NCBI GenBank assembly: GCA_903918705.1
Contig: CAIXFP010000558.1
Span: forward strand, 1 to 6,041
Length of the DNA stretch: 6,041 nucleotides
Reading direction: 5' to 3'
Source of the DNA: an uncultured Pseudomonadota bacterium
GTDB lineage: Bacteria > Pseudomonadota > Gammaproteobacteria > Burkholderiales > Thiobacillaceae
The notes beneath the pieces were generated by a model that worked only from the letters and a program-made list of their open reading frames with translations, made no database searches and was not told the DNA's origin. Position numbers and translations under genes: made by a program. Positions within the stretch are counted from its first letter, which is position 1. Each line of letters begins with the position of its first letter. This document shows, in pieces, positions 1 through 6,041 of the stretch.

Positions 1-139
1 CTTCGCCTTGCTGCGCTCCTTCGCACTGAACATCCTTCGCTTCAATGACGAATCCAATATCAGCGACGCCCTCTATCGCAATGTCCTCAACTTCGACAGA
101 GTATGGGCTTACCGTGGGGTTTAGCATTGAACAGCCCTG
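1..139 (+). mobile_element. Right end of an insertion sequence (partial)
   Basis: Bases 2-124 read as the tail of a transposase, and shortly after its stop codon lies a sequence whose reverse complement, starting at base 139, reads CAGGGCTGTTCAATGCTAAA. A CAGGG-type tip is what is expected of the terminal inverted repeats of ISAs1-like elements, so I place the IS end at about 139. The left end lies outside the window, so neither the matching inverted repeat nor a target-site duplication can be checked. Just beyond base 139 the reading frame of a truncated antitoxin begins, which fits an insertion into that gene. The exact end could be off by a few bases, and the family assignment is from memory of the family style, not a search. 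Confidence 0.62.
2..124 (+). CDS. Transposase C-terminal fragment (cut by window start)
   Basis: An open frame runs from the window edge to TAG at 122-124 and encodes 40 residues, including RSFALNILRF, NISDALYRN and FDRVWAYRGV. This is the style of the C-terminal end of DDE transposases of the ISAs1/IS4-like group, where an R-x-x-A-L-N-(I/L)-L segment follows the last catalytic region. The catalytic acidic residues lie upstream, outside the window, so it cannot be judged whether the full enzyme is intact. The stop is 15 bases before the proposed IS tip, which is normal spacing for such elements. The frame has no in-window start codon. The alternative is a degenerate remnant. I am fairly sure it is a transposase and less sure of the family. 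Confidence 0.62.
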   Translation, partial: FALLRSFALNILRFNDESNISDALYRNVLNFDRVWAYRGV

Positions 140-269
140 GGACAAGGGCAGTCTGCAACGGGTGCGTCGGCTCCTGGCGTCACCGCGGTTTGCCCATCGT
201 CCCAAGGCCGACCCGAACGAGGTCAAACAACGAATCGAGACGTTACGCAATGACTGGGGAGACTGTTGA
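45..269 (+). CDS. Truncated antitoxin (VapB-like) in a chimeric frame with the IS tail
   Basis: The frame can start at ATG 45, ATG 81 or GTG 114 and encodes up to 74 residues. Roughly the first 31 residues are read, in a different frame, from DNA that already encodes the transposase tail and the IS end. Only the part from about base 140 (beginning DKGSLQRVRRLLASP, ending RIETLRNDWGDC) looks like native antitoxin. It is a charged, helical-looking C-terminal region of the kind that wraps around a PIN toxin; the usual N-terminal DNA-binding domain (ribbon-helix-helix or AbrB-like) is missing. The stop TGA overlaps the toxin ATG by one base, the usual antitoxin-toxin arrangement. No good ribosome binding site is visible before any candidate start, so expression is doubtful. 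It may be a pseudogene, or a chimera that still neutralises the toxin but cannot repress. The antitoxin role rests mainly on its position before the toxin. Confidence 0.5.
   Translation: MTNPISATPSIAMSSTSTEYGLTVGFSIEQPWDKGSLQRVRRLLASPRFAHRPKADPNEVKQRIETLRNDWGDC
256..261 (+). promoter_or_regulatory. Ribosome binding site of the PIN toxin gene
   Basis: GGGGAG lies 7 bases before ATG 269, inside the last codons of the antitoxin frame. This spacing favours ATG 269 over the TTG three bases earlier. Confidence 0.55.
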
Positions 270-676
270 TGCGTCTGGCGTATCTCGATGCCTGCGTGGT
301 CATCTATCTCATCGAAGACGCAGAACGATACAGCGAGAGAACACGGCACTTCCTGGAACAAACGAGCGATGTGGTGTTATGTGTGTCGCCACTGGTCAGG
401 ATGGAAGTGCTAATCAAACCCTTGCGTGAATCAAACCTTGCACTGACAGCGGATTACGAAGAATTTCTTGCAGACCAGCGCTGGCTTTCCAAGGATGACA
501 AGACCTTCGACCTGGCGCTTCAGTTGCGCGGACGCCATGGACTCAAGACGCCGGATGCGCTGCATCTCGCTGCCGCTCAACAACATGGCTGCGACGAATT
601 CTGGACCAATGATGATCGCCTGCAATTGGCAGCCGGTTCCATGGCCGTCAATGTCCTGCAAGCGCCGGCACCATGA
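269..676 (+). CDS. vapC: PIN-domain toxin ribonuclease, VapC family
   Basis: A 135-residue protein, the normal length for VapC toxins, which are Mg2+-dependent endoribonucleases that cut tRNA, rRNA or mRNA and halt growth when the antitoxin is lost. The PIN-domain acids are all visible: D7 in YLDACVVIYLIE, E46 in VRMEVLIKP, D96 in TPDALHLAAA, and D115/D116 in FWTNDDRL. The active site therefore looks intact. I start at ATG 269, which overlaps the antitoxin stop by one base and has a GGGGAG site 7 bases upstream; TTG 266 would add one residue. The end overlaps the MoxR start as ATGA. The gene is less GC-rich than what follows, suggesting it arrived with a mobile segment. The odd point is that its antitoxin partner is truncated by an IS, so the toxin should be harmful unless it is silent, mutated in function, or still neutralised. 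RNA target unknown. Confidence 0.9.
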   Translation: MRLAYLDACVVIYLIEDAERYSERTRHFLEQTSDVVLCVSPLVRMEVLIKPLRESNLALTADYEEFLADQRWLSKDDKTFDLALQLRGRHGLKTPDALHLAAAQQHGCDEFWTNDDRLQLAAGSMAVNVLQAPAP

Positions 677-1587
677 CCCCCTCCCTCCAGCACGCCCTCG
701 ACCAGGTCAACCATGTCGTCCTCGGCAAGGAGAACCAGGTGCGCCTGGGCCTGGCCTGCCTGCTGGCGCGCGGGCACCTGCTGATCGAAGACGCGCCCGG
801 CGTGGGCAAAACCACCCTGGCCCACGCCCTCGCGCGCACCCTGGGACTGGATTTCCACCGCATCCAGTTCACCAGCGATCTGCTGCCCGCCGACATCCTG
901 GGTGCGGCCATCTACGACCGGGAAAGCGCCAGATTCAACTTCCATCCCGGCCCCATCTTCGCCCAGGTAATCCTGGCCGACGAGATCAACCGGGCCAGCC
1001 CCAAGGCCCAGAGCGCCCTGCTGGAAGCCATGGAGGAAGGCCAGGTCAGCATTGAAGGCGAGACCCGGCCGCTGCCCGTGCCCTTCTTCGTCATCGCCAC
1101 GCAAAACCCGAGCGAGCAGGTGGGCGCCTTTCCCCTGCCGGAATCGCAACTCGACCGCTTCCTCATGCGCATCCGCCTGGGCTATCCGGCCCACGCCGCC
1201 GAGCGCGACCTGTTGCGCGGCCAGGACCGGCGCGAGTTGCTGGCCAAGTTGCGGGCCATCCTCAATCCGGCGGAGTTCATGCATCTGCAACAGCAGGCGC
1301 AGGCCATCCACGTTTCCGACGCACTGCTCGATTACCTGCAGGCTCTGCTGGCCGCCAGCCGCAACGACGCTCGTTTTGCCGCCGGCCTGTCACCCCGCGC
1401 CGGCCTCGGCTGCCTGCATGCGGCGCAAGCCTGGGCCTTCCTGCAAGGGCGCGACTTCGTGCAACCGGAGGATGTCCGCGCCGTGCTGCCGGCCCTGGTG
1501 CCGCACCGATTGTTCCCGGCCGTGGGTTTGATGAATCCGGCTGACGACTGGGCGGCGCGCATCCTGTTGGAAGTGCCCATCCCGTAG
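673..1587 (+). CDS. MoxR family AAA+ ATPase
   Basis: A complete 304-residue MoxR-type AAA+ ATPase, a cytoplasmic chaperone-like enzyme that uses ATP hydrolysis to mature or remodel partner proteins, commonly encoded with DUF58 (von Willebrand-like) proteins. Visible motifs in order: Walker A EDAPGVGKTTLA (about residues 39-50), Walker B VILADEINRASPKAQSALLE (99-118), sensor 1 IATQNP (141-146), the LDRF arginine-finger region (160-163), and sensor 2 in LSPRAGLG (239-246) in the helical lid. No key residue seems missing. ATG 673 overlaps the toxin stop (ATGA) and lacks a convincing ribosome binding site, so translation may be coupled to vapC. The usual partner genes, DUF58 and a TgpA-like transglutaminase, are present but about 2.9 kb further on, separated by three inserted genes. 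A hairpin repeat follows directly after the stop. Family assignment is firm; the client protein is unknown. Confidence 0.95.
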   Translation: MTPSLQHALDQVNHVVLGKENQVRLGLACLLARGHLLIEDAPGVGKTTLAHALARTLGLDFHRIQFTSDLLPADILGAAIYDRESARFNFHPGPIFAQVILADEINRASPKAQSALLEAMEEGQVSIEGETRPLPVPFFVIATQNPSEQVGAFPLPESQLDRFLMRIRLGYPAHAAERDLLRGQDRRELLAKLRAILNPAEFMHLQQQAQAIHVSDALLDYLQALLAASRNDARFAAGLSPRAGLGCLHAAQAWAFLQGRDFVQPEDVRAVLPALVPHRLFPAVGLMNPADDWAARILLEVPIP

Positions 1588-1624
1588 GTCGGGTGAGGCG
1601 CGGTTTTTCGCGCCGTTACCCGAC
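1588..1624. repeat. Hairpin repeat (REP-like) after the MoxR gene
   Basis: GTCGGGT (1588-1594) pairs perfectly with ACCCGAC (1618-1624), and inside it GGCGCG (1597-1602) pairs with CGCGCC (1609-1614) around a T-rich loop. Hairpins with this GTCGGGT...ACCCGAC outline are recurrent intergenic elements in many proteobacterial genomes. It begins directly after the MoxR stop and ends 25 bases before the hydrolase start. It could slow or partly stop transcription or protect the upstream mRNA end, but there is no T-run after the stem, so it is not a classic intrinsic terminator. Only one copy lies in this window, so repetition in the genome is inference. Confidence 0.7.
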
Positions 1625-1637
1625 GCCACCCCACCAC

Positions 1638-1643
1638 GAGGAG
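1638..1643 (+). promoter_or_regulatory. Ribosome binding site deciding the hydrolase start
   Basis: GAGGAG lies 6 bases before ATG 1650. This places the hydrolase start at 1650, not at the in-frame GTG 1593, which falls inside the hairpin repeat and would add 19 arginine- and proline-rich residues with no family resemblance. Confidence 0.8.
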
Positions 1644-1649
1644 ACCGAC

Positions 1650-2531
<882 letters not shown>

Positions 2532-2555
2532 CGGCTGGATTTACCACTGCCGCAA

Positions 2556-2656
2556 CTCCCTCCTTTACCAAAGGGGGGCCGGGGGGGATTTCTGCGCGGG
2601 TTGCGCCAGCTCACACCCTGCTAAATCCCCCCTGCCCCCCTTTAGGAAAGGGGGGG
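2556..2656. repeat. Paired palindromic repeat (BIME/MITE-like) between hydrolase and kinase
   Basis: The left arm (about 2556-2591) contains CCTTTACCAAAGGGGGGCC and ends GGGGGGGATTT; the right arm (about 2623-2656) starts AAATCCCCCC and continues to CCCCCCTTTAGGAAAGGGG. The arms are imperfect reverse complements of about 34 bases around a loop of about 31 bases, and each arm carries its own small CCTTT...AAAGG palindrome. This is the look of the widespread AAATCCCCC/CCCTTT...AAAGGGGG intergenic repeat seen in many bacterial genomes. It fills most of the 171-base gap, which holds no gene. The strong stem may terminate or attenuate transcription from the hydrolase gene. No transposase is encoded in it, so any movement would be in trans. 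Confidence 0.8.
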
Positions 2657-2690
2657 ACCAACGCTCCGACTTGGCCCGCCGCCGCCCCTT

Positions 2691-2695
2691 GAGGA
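2691..2695 (+). promoter_or_regulatory. Ribosome binding site of the FGGY kinase gene
   Basis: GAGGA lies 7 bases before ATG 2703, supporting that start. It is beyond the paired repeat, so any promoter for the kinase would have to sit in the repeat or in the short stretch 2657-2690; I see no convincing -35/-10 pair. Confidence 0.6.
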
Positions 2696-2702
2696 CGCTC
2701 TG

Positions 2703-3971
2703 ATGTACCTCGGCATCGACTTCGGCACGTCCGGCGCCCGCGCCTGCGTCATGGCACCGGGTGGCCAGATCGAAGACATGGCGCGAGTGGAGTTCGGCCA
2801 CCTCACCCCCGACGAAGCCGCCGCCACCTGGCGCGAAGCCCTGTTCAGCGTGATCGCCCAGGTGCCCGCCGGCCTGCGCCGGCGCCTCCAGGCCGTGGCC
2901 GTGGACGGCACCTCCGCCACCGTGCTGGCCTGCAACGAGGCCCTGGAAATCCTGTATCCGCCCCTGCCCTACAACGACGCTCGCGCCGTGGCCGAGGCCG
3001 AACTCATCCGCCGCGCCGCCGGGGCCGGCCATCCGGCGGCGGCGTCCACTTCCGGGCTGGCCAAGGTGCTCTGGCTGAAAAACCGCCTCGGACCGGAGCG
3101 CTCCCGGCTGTTCCTCAACCAGGCCGACTGGCTCTCCGCCCTGCTCTCCGGCCGCCCGGTGAGCGACTACCACAACGCCCTGAAAATGGGCCTGGACCTG
3201 GAAACCGGGCAATGGCCGGAGTGGGTGGCGTACCTCGCCGATATCGACACCCTGCCCGAGACGGTTCCGCCCGGCACCGCCCTGGCTCTGGTGGAACGGC
3301 CGCGGGTGCGGGAACTGGGCATCAATCCGGATTGCCTGGTGCGCGCCGGCACCACCGACAGCATCGCCGCCTTCCTCGCCGCCGGCGTCGACCAACCGGG
3401 GCAGGCGGTCACCTCCCTGGGCAGCACCCTGGTGCTGAAACTCCTCTCGGAGACACGGGTGGACGCCGGTGAATTTGGCGTCTACTCCCACTGGTACGGC
3501 CGCCACTGGCTGGCCGGCGGCGCCTCCAACGCCGGAGGTGCCACGCTGCGGCAACATTTCAGCGACGACGAACTCCTGGCCCTGTCGCCACGCATCGAAC
3601 CGGACCGCCCGACCGGCCTGGATTACTATCCGCTGCCGGCCAAGGGCGAGCGTTTCCCGATCAACGACCCGGACCTCGCTCCCCGCCTGGAACCGCGCCC
3701 GGCCAGCCGCATCGAGTTCCTGCAAGGGCTGCTGGAAGGCCTGGCGCGCATCGAGGCCGAGGGCTACCACAAACTTTTGGAACTGGGTGCCACCCCGCTT
3801 GCATCCGTCACCACCGCCGGCGGCGGCGCCCGCAACGAGGCCTGGTCCCGCATCCGCGCCCGCCGCCTCGCCGTGCCGGTGCGGTGCGCGGCGGAACAGG
3901 AAGCCTGCTACGGCACGGCGCGGCTGGCCGCCCACGGCGGCAAACTCTTTCCCGGAGGCGACGATGACTGA
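2703..3971 (+). CDS. FGGY-family carbohydrate kinase, D-ribulose kinase-like
   Basis: A complete 422-residue sugar kinase of the FGGY family, which transfers phosphate from ATP to a sugar in the cytoplasm. Motifs: the N-terminal phosphate loop LGIDFGTSGARA (residues 3-14) with D6 and T9, AVDGTSAT (66-73), the catalytic-base region RAGTTDSIAAFL (214-225) with D219, a glycine-rich SLGSTL (238-243), and the nucleotide-binding TAGGGARNEAW (371-381). At 422 residues it is shorter than xylulose or glycerol kinases (about 500) and matches the compact group containing the cyanobacterial/plant D-ribulose kinases (SePSK type), whose catalytic D, T and D have nearly the same spacing. D-ribulose is therefore the best substrate guess, but this is inference. 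The start has a good ribosome binding site; the end overlaps the next gene by 8 bases, so the two are co-translated. No sugar transporter or pentose pathway gene is adjacent. Confidence 0.9.
   Translation: MYLGIDFGTSGARACVMAPGGQIEDMARVEFGHLTPDEAAATWREALFSVIAQVPAGLRRRLQAVAVDGTSATVLACNEALEILYPPLPYNDARAVAEAELIRRAAGAGHPAAASTSGLAKVLWLKNRLGPERSRLFLNQADWLSALLSGRPVSDYHNALKMGLDLETGQWPEWVAYLADIDTLPETVPPGTALALVERPRVRELGINPDCLVRAGTTDSIAAFLAAGVDQPGQAVTSLGSTLVLKLLSETRVDAGEFGVYSHWYGRHWLAGGASNAGGATLRQHFSDDELLALSPRIEPDRPTGLDYYPLPAKGERFPINDPDLAPRLEPRPASRIEFLQGLLEGLARIEAEGYHKLLELGATPLASVTTAGGGARNEAWSRIRARRLAVPVRCAAEQEACYGTARLAAHGGKLFPGGDDD
3954..3958 (+). promoter_or_regulatory. Ribosome binding site of the PilZ-like gene
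   Basis: GGAGG lies 5 bases before ATG 3964, inside the last codons of the kinase. It fixes the start of the small downstream gene, whose frame is open much further upstream and could be called about 165 codons too long. Confidence 0.75.
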
Positions 3972-4473
3972 CGGTCTCTTTTGCACCTGTTCCATGCCCC
4001 TGGCCTGGAGCCCCGCCGACCTCGACGCGCAAGCGCGCCATGGCCTGCTGCGGGAAGCGACGCTGCTGCTCGGCGCCTTCAACCAGATGGAAGGCGGCCA
4101 CGAACTGGAGAGCCCCGGCCCGGAAAACCGCCGTCTGGAACGTCTGGAAGCCAAACTGGATCTGGCCTTGTTCCTCCTCGCCCGCGCCCTGGAGCCCGGC
4201 CCGGCACCCGCGCCGCATCAGGTGACGCTCACCCCCACGACGCTGGCCTGGAACGAGGCCACCGCTCCGGCGGCCGGCAGCAGCCTGGTGCTGGAACTGC
4301 GCCCGTCCGAGAGCCTGCCCCTCACCCTGCGCCTGCCGGCCCTGGCGGAAGCCGCGCCGCCCGGCCAGGCCCTGGCGCGTCTGGAAGCCTTGCCGGAAGA
4401 CCTCGTCGACGCCCTCTACCAGTTCGTGTTCCGCCGCCACCGCCAGGAAATCCGGGCGCGGGCGGGCGGCTGA
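3964..4473 (+). CDS. PilZ-like domain protein, degenerate type
   Basis: A 169-residue soluble protein with no signal peptide or membrane segment. Residues 57-77 (including RLERLEAKLDLALFLLARAL) form a strongly predicted amphipathic helix with leucine spacing suited to a coiled coil. Residues 85-125 (HQVTLTPTTLAWNEA, then GSSLVLELRP and LPLTLRLPA) have the strand-turn pattern of a PilZ beta barrel, and the end DALYQFVFRRHRQEIRAR resembles the C-terminal helix of PilZ proteins. The arginine pair and the (D/N)-x-S-x-x-G motif that bind cyclic di-GMP are not evident: the matching place reads LTPTTLAW. It may thus be a non-binding PilZ of the tetrameric, coiled-coil kind, acting through protein contacts. 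ATG 3964 with a GGAGG site overlaps the kinase end by 8 bases; DUF58 starts 14 bases after the stop. I am moderately sure of the fold and unsure of the role. Confidence 0.66.
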   Translation: MTDGLFCTCSMPLAWSPADLDAQARHGLLREATLLLGAFNQMEGGHELESPGPENRRLERLEAKLDLALFLLARALEPGPAPAPHQVTLTPTTLAWNEATAPAAGSSLVLELRPSESLPLTLRLPALAEAAPPGQALARLEALPEDLVDALYQFVFRRHRQEIRARAGG

Positions 4474-4487
4474 ATTACCCGGCAGCC

Positions 4488-5432
4488 ATGGCCGCCCTGC
4501 CCTATCTGCCCTGGCGCAAGCCCGCCGTGGAGACCGGGCCACTGACCCTGGACTCGCGCCGCCTCTACATTCTGCCCACCCGCTCCGGTTTGGTGTTCGC
4601 CCTGCTGCTGTTGGGCCTGCTCATCGGCGCCATCAACTACGGGGTCAGCCTGGTCTACCTGTTCACCTTCTGGTTCGTCGGCCTCGCCGTGGTGGGCATG
4701 CTGCATACCCAACGCAACCTCTCCGGCCTGGTACTGCAAAGTGGCGCCACCGTGCCGGTCTTTGCCGGCGAGACGGCCTGTTTCCGGCTGCGGGTGGACA
4801 ACCCCAGCGGCCTGGCGCGGCGGCGCATCGCCCTCGACCATGGGCGGGGGCGCGGCGAGGCGGCCGACCTGCCGGCCGGCGCCGGCGGCCTGCTCGAATT
4901 GCCCCTGCCCCAGCCGGAACGCGGCTGGCACACGCCCGGCCGTTTTTCCCTGCGCAGCGAATTCCCCCTGGGCCTGTTCCGCTGCTGGAGCGTGCTGGAA
5001 CTGGACTGGGGCGTCCTCGTCTACCCCCGCCCCGCCGCCACGCCCCTGCCTCTGCCGGCCCTGGCCGCCGCCGCTGATGACGCGGCGGAACCGGGGCGGC
5101 GCGAAGAAGGCATGGACTTCACCGGCCTGCGCGGCTACCTGCCCGGCGACACCACCCGCCGCATCGCCTGGAAGGCTTCGGCGCGGGGCGGCGACAAGCT
5201 GCTCACCAAGCAGTTCGGCGGCGGCGCCGGGCGCTACCTGTGGCTGAGTTGGTGGCAAACCCCGGAACGCGACGTGGAAGGCCGTTTGTCACGCCTCGCC
5301 CGCTGGGCCCTGGATGCCCACGCCGCCGGCCTGGCCTTCGGCCTGAAACTGCCCGGCCGCACCCTGCCGCCGCAAAGCGGCGAAAGCCATCTGCGGCAAT
5401 GCCTGGAGGCGCTGGCGCGGCATGGGGACTAG
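4488..5432 (+). CDS. DUF58 domain-containing membrane protein
   Basis: A 314-residue inner-membrane protein of the DUF58 family (von Willebrand A-like), the standard partner of MoxR ATPases. After a proline-rich N-terminus and SRRLYILPTRSGL, two membrane helices span about residues 34-50 and 53-72. A beta-rich region follows (about 75-180, including ERGWHTPGRFSLRSEFPLGL, typical of the family). The signature segment TGLRGYLPGDTTRRIAWKAS lies at 212-231, then KLLTKQF (237-243). The C-terminal part is short, as in the gammaproteobacterial/betaproteobacterial form. ATG 4488 is chosen because it fits the family N-terminus; it has only a weak ribosome binding site, but lies 14 bases after the previous stop, so coupling is likely. 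The frame remains open far upstream, across the PilZ-like gene, but that extension is a GC-rich artefact. The end overlaps the next gene by 11 bases. It probably links the ATPase to an envelope function; the client is not known. Confidence 0.93.
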   Translation: MAALPYLPWRKPAVETGPLTLDSRRLYILPTRSGLVFALLLLGLLIGAINYGVSLVYLFTFWFVGLAVVGMLHTQRNLSGLVLQSGATVPVFAGETACFRLRVDNPSGLARRRIALDHGRGRGEAADLPAGAGGLLELPLPQPERGWHTPGRFSLRSEFPLGLFRCWSVLELDWGVLVYPRPAATPLPLPALAAAADDAAEPGRREEGMDFTGLRGYLPGDTTRRIAWKASARGGDKLLTKQFGGGAGRYLWLSWWQTPERDVEGRLSRLARWALDAHAAGLAFGLKLPGRTLPPQSGESHLRQCLEALARHGD

Positions 5433-6041
5433 CAGCCTGTTGGACTTTGGCATCCTCGGCCGCATATCGACCGCGCCGGCTCCCGCCCTCCCCGCCCTGC
5501 TCTGGCTGATAGGCCCCCTCTTCCTGGTGCTCGCTCCCCAGGCTTTGCAACTGCCGGCGTGGATCAGCCTGGCCTGGCTGGGTTTCGCCTGGGCCAGCCT
5601 GCATGCTGCCCGTAGCGGCCGCCCGGCCCTGGGGCGCCTGCCCAGGATGGCGCTGGCCCTGGGCGGGGTGGCGGGGGTACTGCTGCAATACCGGACGGTG
5701 ATCGGTCCCAGCGCCGGGGTGGCGTTGCTGACCTATCTTTGCGGCGCCAAACTGCTGGAGACGACGACACCGCGGGACCGGCTCAGCCTCCTGTTCCTCG
5801 GCGTATTCCTCCTGGTGGCGAATTTCCTCGAAGGCCAGGGCCTGGCCACCGCCGCCTACATGGCCTTCGCCGCCCTGGCCCTGGCGGCTGGCATGATCGC
5901 CACGCAAACGGCGCCGGACGCGCTGAGCGACTGGCGTCCCACGTTTACCTACGCCGCCCGCCTGATGCTGCAGGCCGTGCCGCTGGCGCTGCTGCTGTTC
6001 CTGTTGTTCCCGCGCCTGCAGGGGCCGCTCTGGGGCCTGCC
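5422..6041 (+). CDS. TgpA-type DUF3488/transglutaminase-like membrane protein, N-terminal part (cut by window end)
   Basis: The frame opens at ATG 5422, overlapping the DUF58 end by 11 bases, and runs to the window edge: 206 residues of an expected 650-700. It is strongly hydrophobic, with membrane segments at about residues 24-40, 43-62, 74-90, 121-136, 141-160 and 181-197. The conserved DUF3488 marks are present: KLLETTTPRDRLSLLFLGVF (110-129; usually K-x-L-E-x-x-x-x-R-D), FLEGQG (135-140) and FPRLQGPLWGL (196-206). In full proteins a periplasmic transglutaminase-like Cys-His-Asp domain and one more membrane helix follow; these lie outside the window, so catalytic competence cannot be judged. 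A GGAGG lies 12 bases before the start, a longish spacing; coupling to DUF58 is likely. In Pseudomonas aeruginosa TgpA is essential for growth; that role here is inference. Confidence 0.93.
   Translation, partial: MGTSSLLDFGILGRISTAPAPALPALLWLIGPLFLVLAPQALQLPAWISLAWLGFAWASLHAARSGRPALGRLPRMALALGGVAGVLLQYRTVIGPSAGVALLTYLCGAKLLETTTPRDRLSLLFLGVFLLVANFLEGQGLATAAYMAFAALALAAGMIATQTAPDALSDWRPTFTYAARLMLQAVPLALLLFLLFPRLQGPLWGL

Noticed and set aside
1588..1624. Intrinsic terminator after the ATPase gene
   Set aside because: The stem is strong but no T-run follows it; the T residues are in the loop. I call it a REP-like hairpin instead.
1593..1649. Earlier GTG start for the hydrolase
   Set aside because: It lies in the hairpin repeat, and the GAGGAG site points to ATG 1650, which also gives a proper Tat signal.
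2556..2656. CRISPR-like repeat pair
   Set aside because: The two units are in inverted, not direct, orientation, only two in number and differ by several mismatches, and no cas gene is present.
3469..3963. Upstream extension of the PilZ-like frame into the kinase gene
   Set aside because: The kinase frame is the conserved one here, and a good GGAGG site sits right before ATG 3964.
2565..4154. Very long antisense open frame (529 codons) opposite the kinase gene, ending in a PPFLKGGRGDL-type tail
   Set aside because: It lies wholly opposite the well-supported kinase and PilZ-like genes, is low in motif content and rich in G, A and R as expected of antisense frames in GC-rich DNA. Its tail is just the translated palindromic repeat, a common false protein.
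3981..4487. Upstream extension of the DUF58 frame by about 169 codons
   Set aside because: This part is proline-, arginine- and glycine-rich with no family resemblance and overlaps the PilZ-like gene in another frame; the DUF58 family N-terminus begins near ATG 4488.
4416..5258. Antisense open frame of 280 codons opposite DUF58
   Set aside because: Q-, A- and G-rich composition typical of antisense frames in GC-rich genes, no motifs, and it lies opposite a clear conserved gene.

Overview
The window looks like part of a GC-rich proteobacterial chromosome, most likely a betaproteobacterium. That guess rests on the high GC, the style of the MoxR/DUF58/transglutaminase genes, the Tat-type dienelactone hydrolase and the GTCGGGT/ACCCGAC and AAATCCCCC-type palindromic intergenic repeats. 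No rRNA or other marker gene is present, so the taxonomy is inference. All supported genes are on the + strand and packed tightly; the longest gene-free stretch is about 171 bases.

Left edge (1-676), visibly less GC-rich than the rest: the window opens inside an insertion sequence. Bases 2-124 encode the last 40 residues of a transposase, and a likely terminal inverted repeat ends near base 139. Immediately beyond lies the C-terminal part of a small antitoxin, then a complete PIN-domain toxin (VapC family) overlapping the antitoxin stop by one base. The insertion appears to have removed the antitoxin's N-terminal (DNA-binding) half.

Centre and right (673-6041): a MoxR AAA+ ATPase starts inside the last codons of the toxin gene (ATGA overlap). 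After a perfect hairpin repeat comes a dienelactone hydrolase with a probable Tat signal, then a paired palindromic repeat, then a short FGGY kinase resembling D-ribulose kinases, a small PilZ-like protein, a DUF58 membrane protein and the start of a TgpA-type DUF3488/transglutaminase membrane protein cut by the window end. From the kinase to the transglutaminase the genes overlap or nearly touch, so they are probably one transcription unit.

MoxR, DUF58 and TgpA-type proteins form a widespread module thought to act at the cell envelope: a cytoplasmic AAA+ chaperone, a membrane protein with a von Willebrand-like domain, and a membrane-anchored periplasmic transglutaminase/protease-like enzyme. 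Here the module is split: the hydrolase, sugar kinase and PilZ-like genes lie between the ATPase and DUF58 genes. Whether these cargo genes work with the module or are only neighbours cannot be decided from sequence alone. The most notable points are the disrupted toxin-antitoxin locus fused upstream of moxR and the PilZ-like protein that lacks the usual cyclic-di-GMP-binding arginines.
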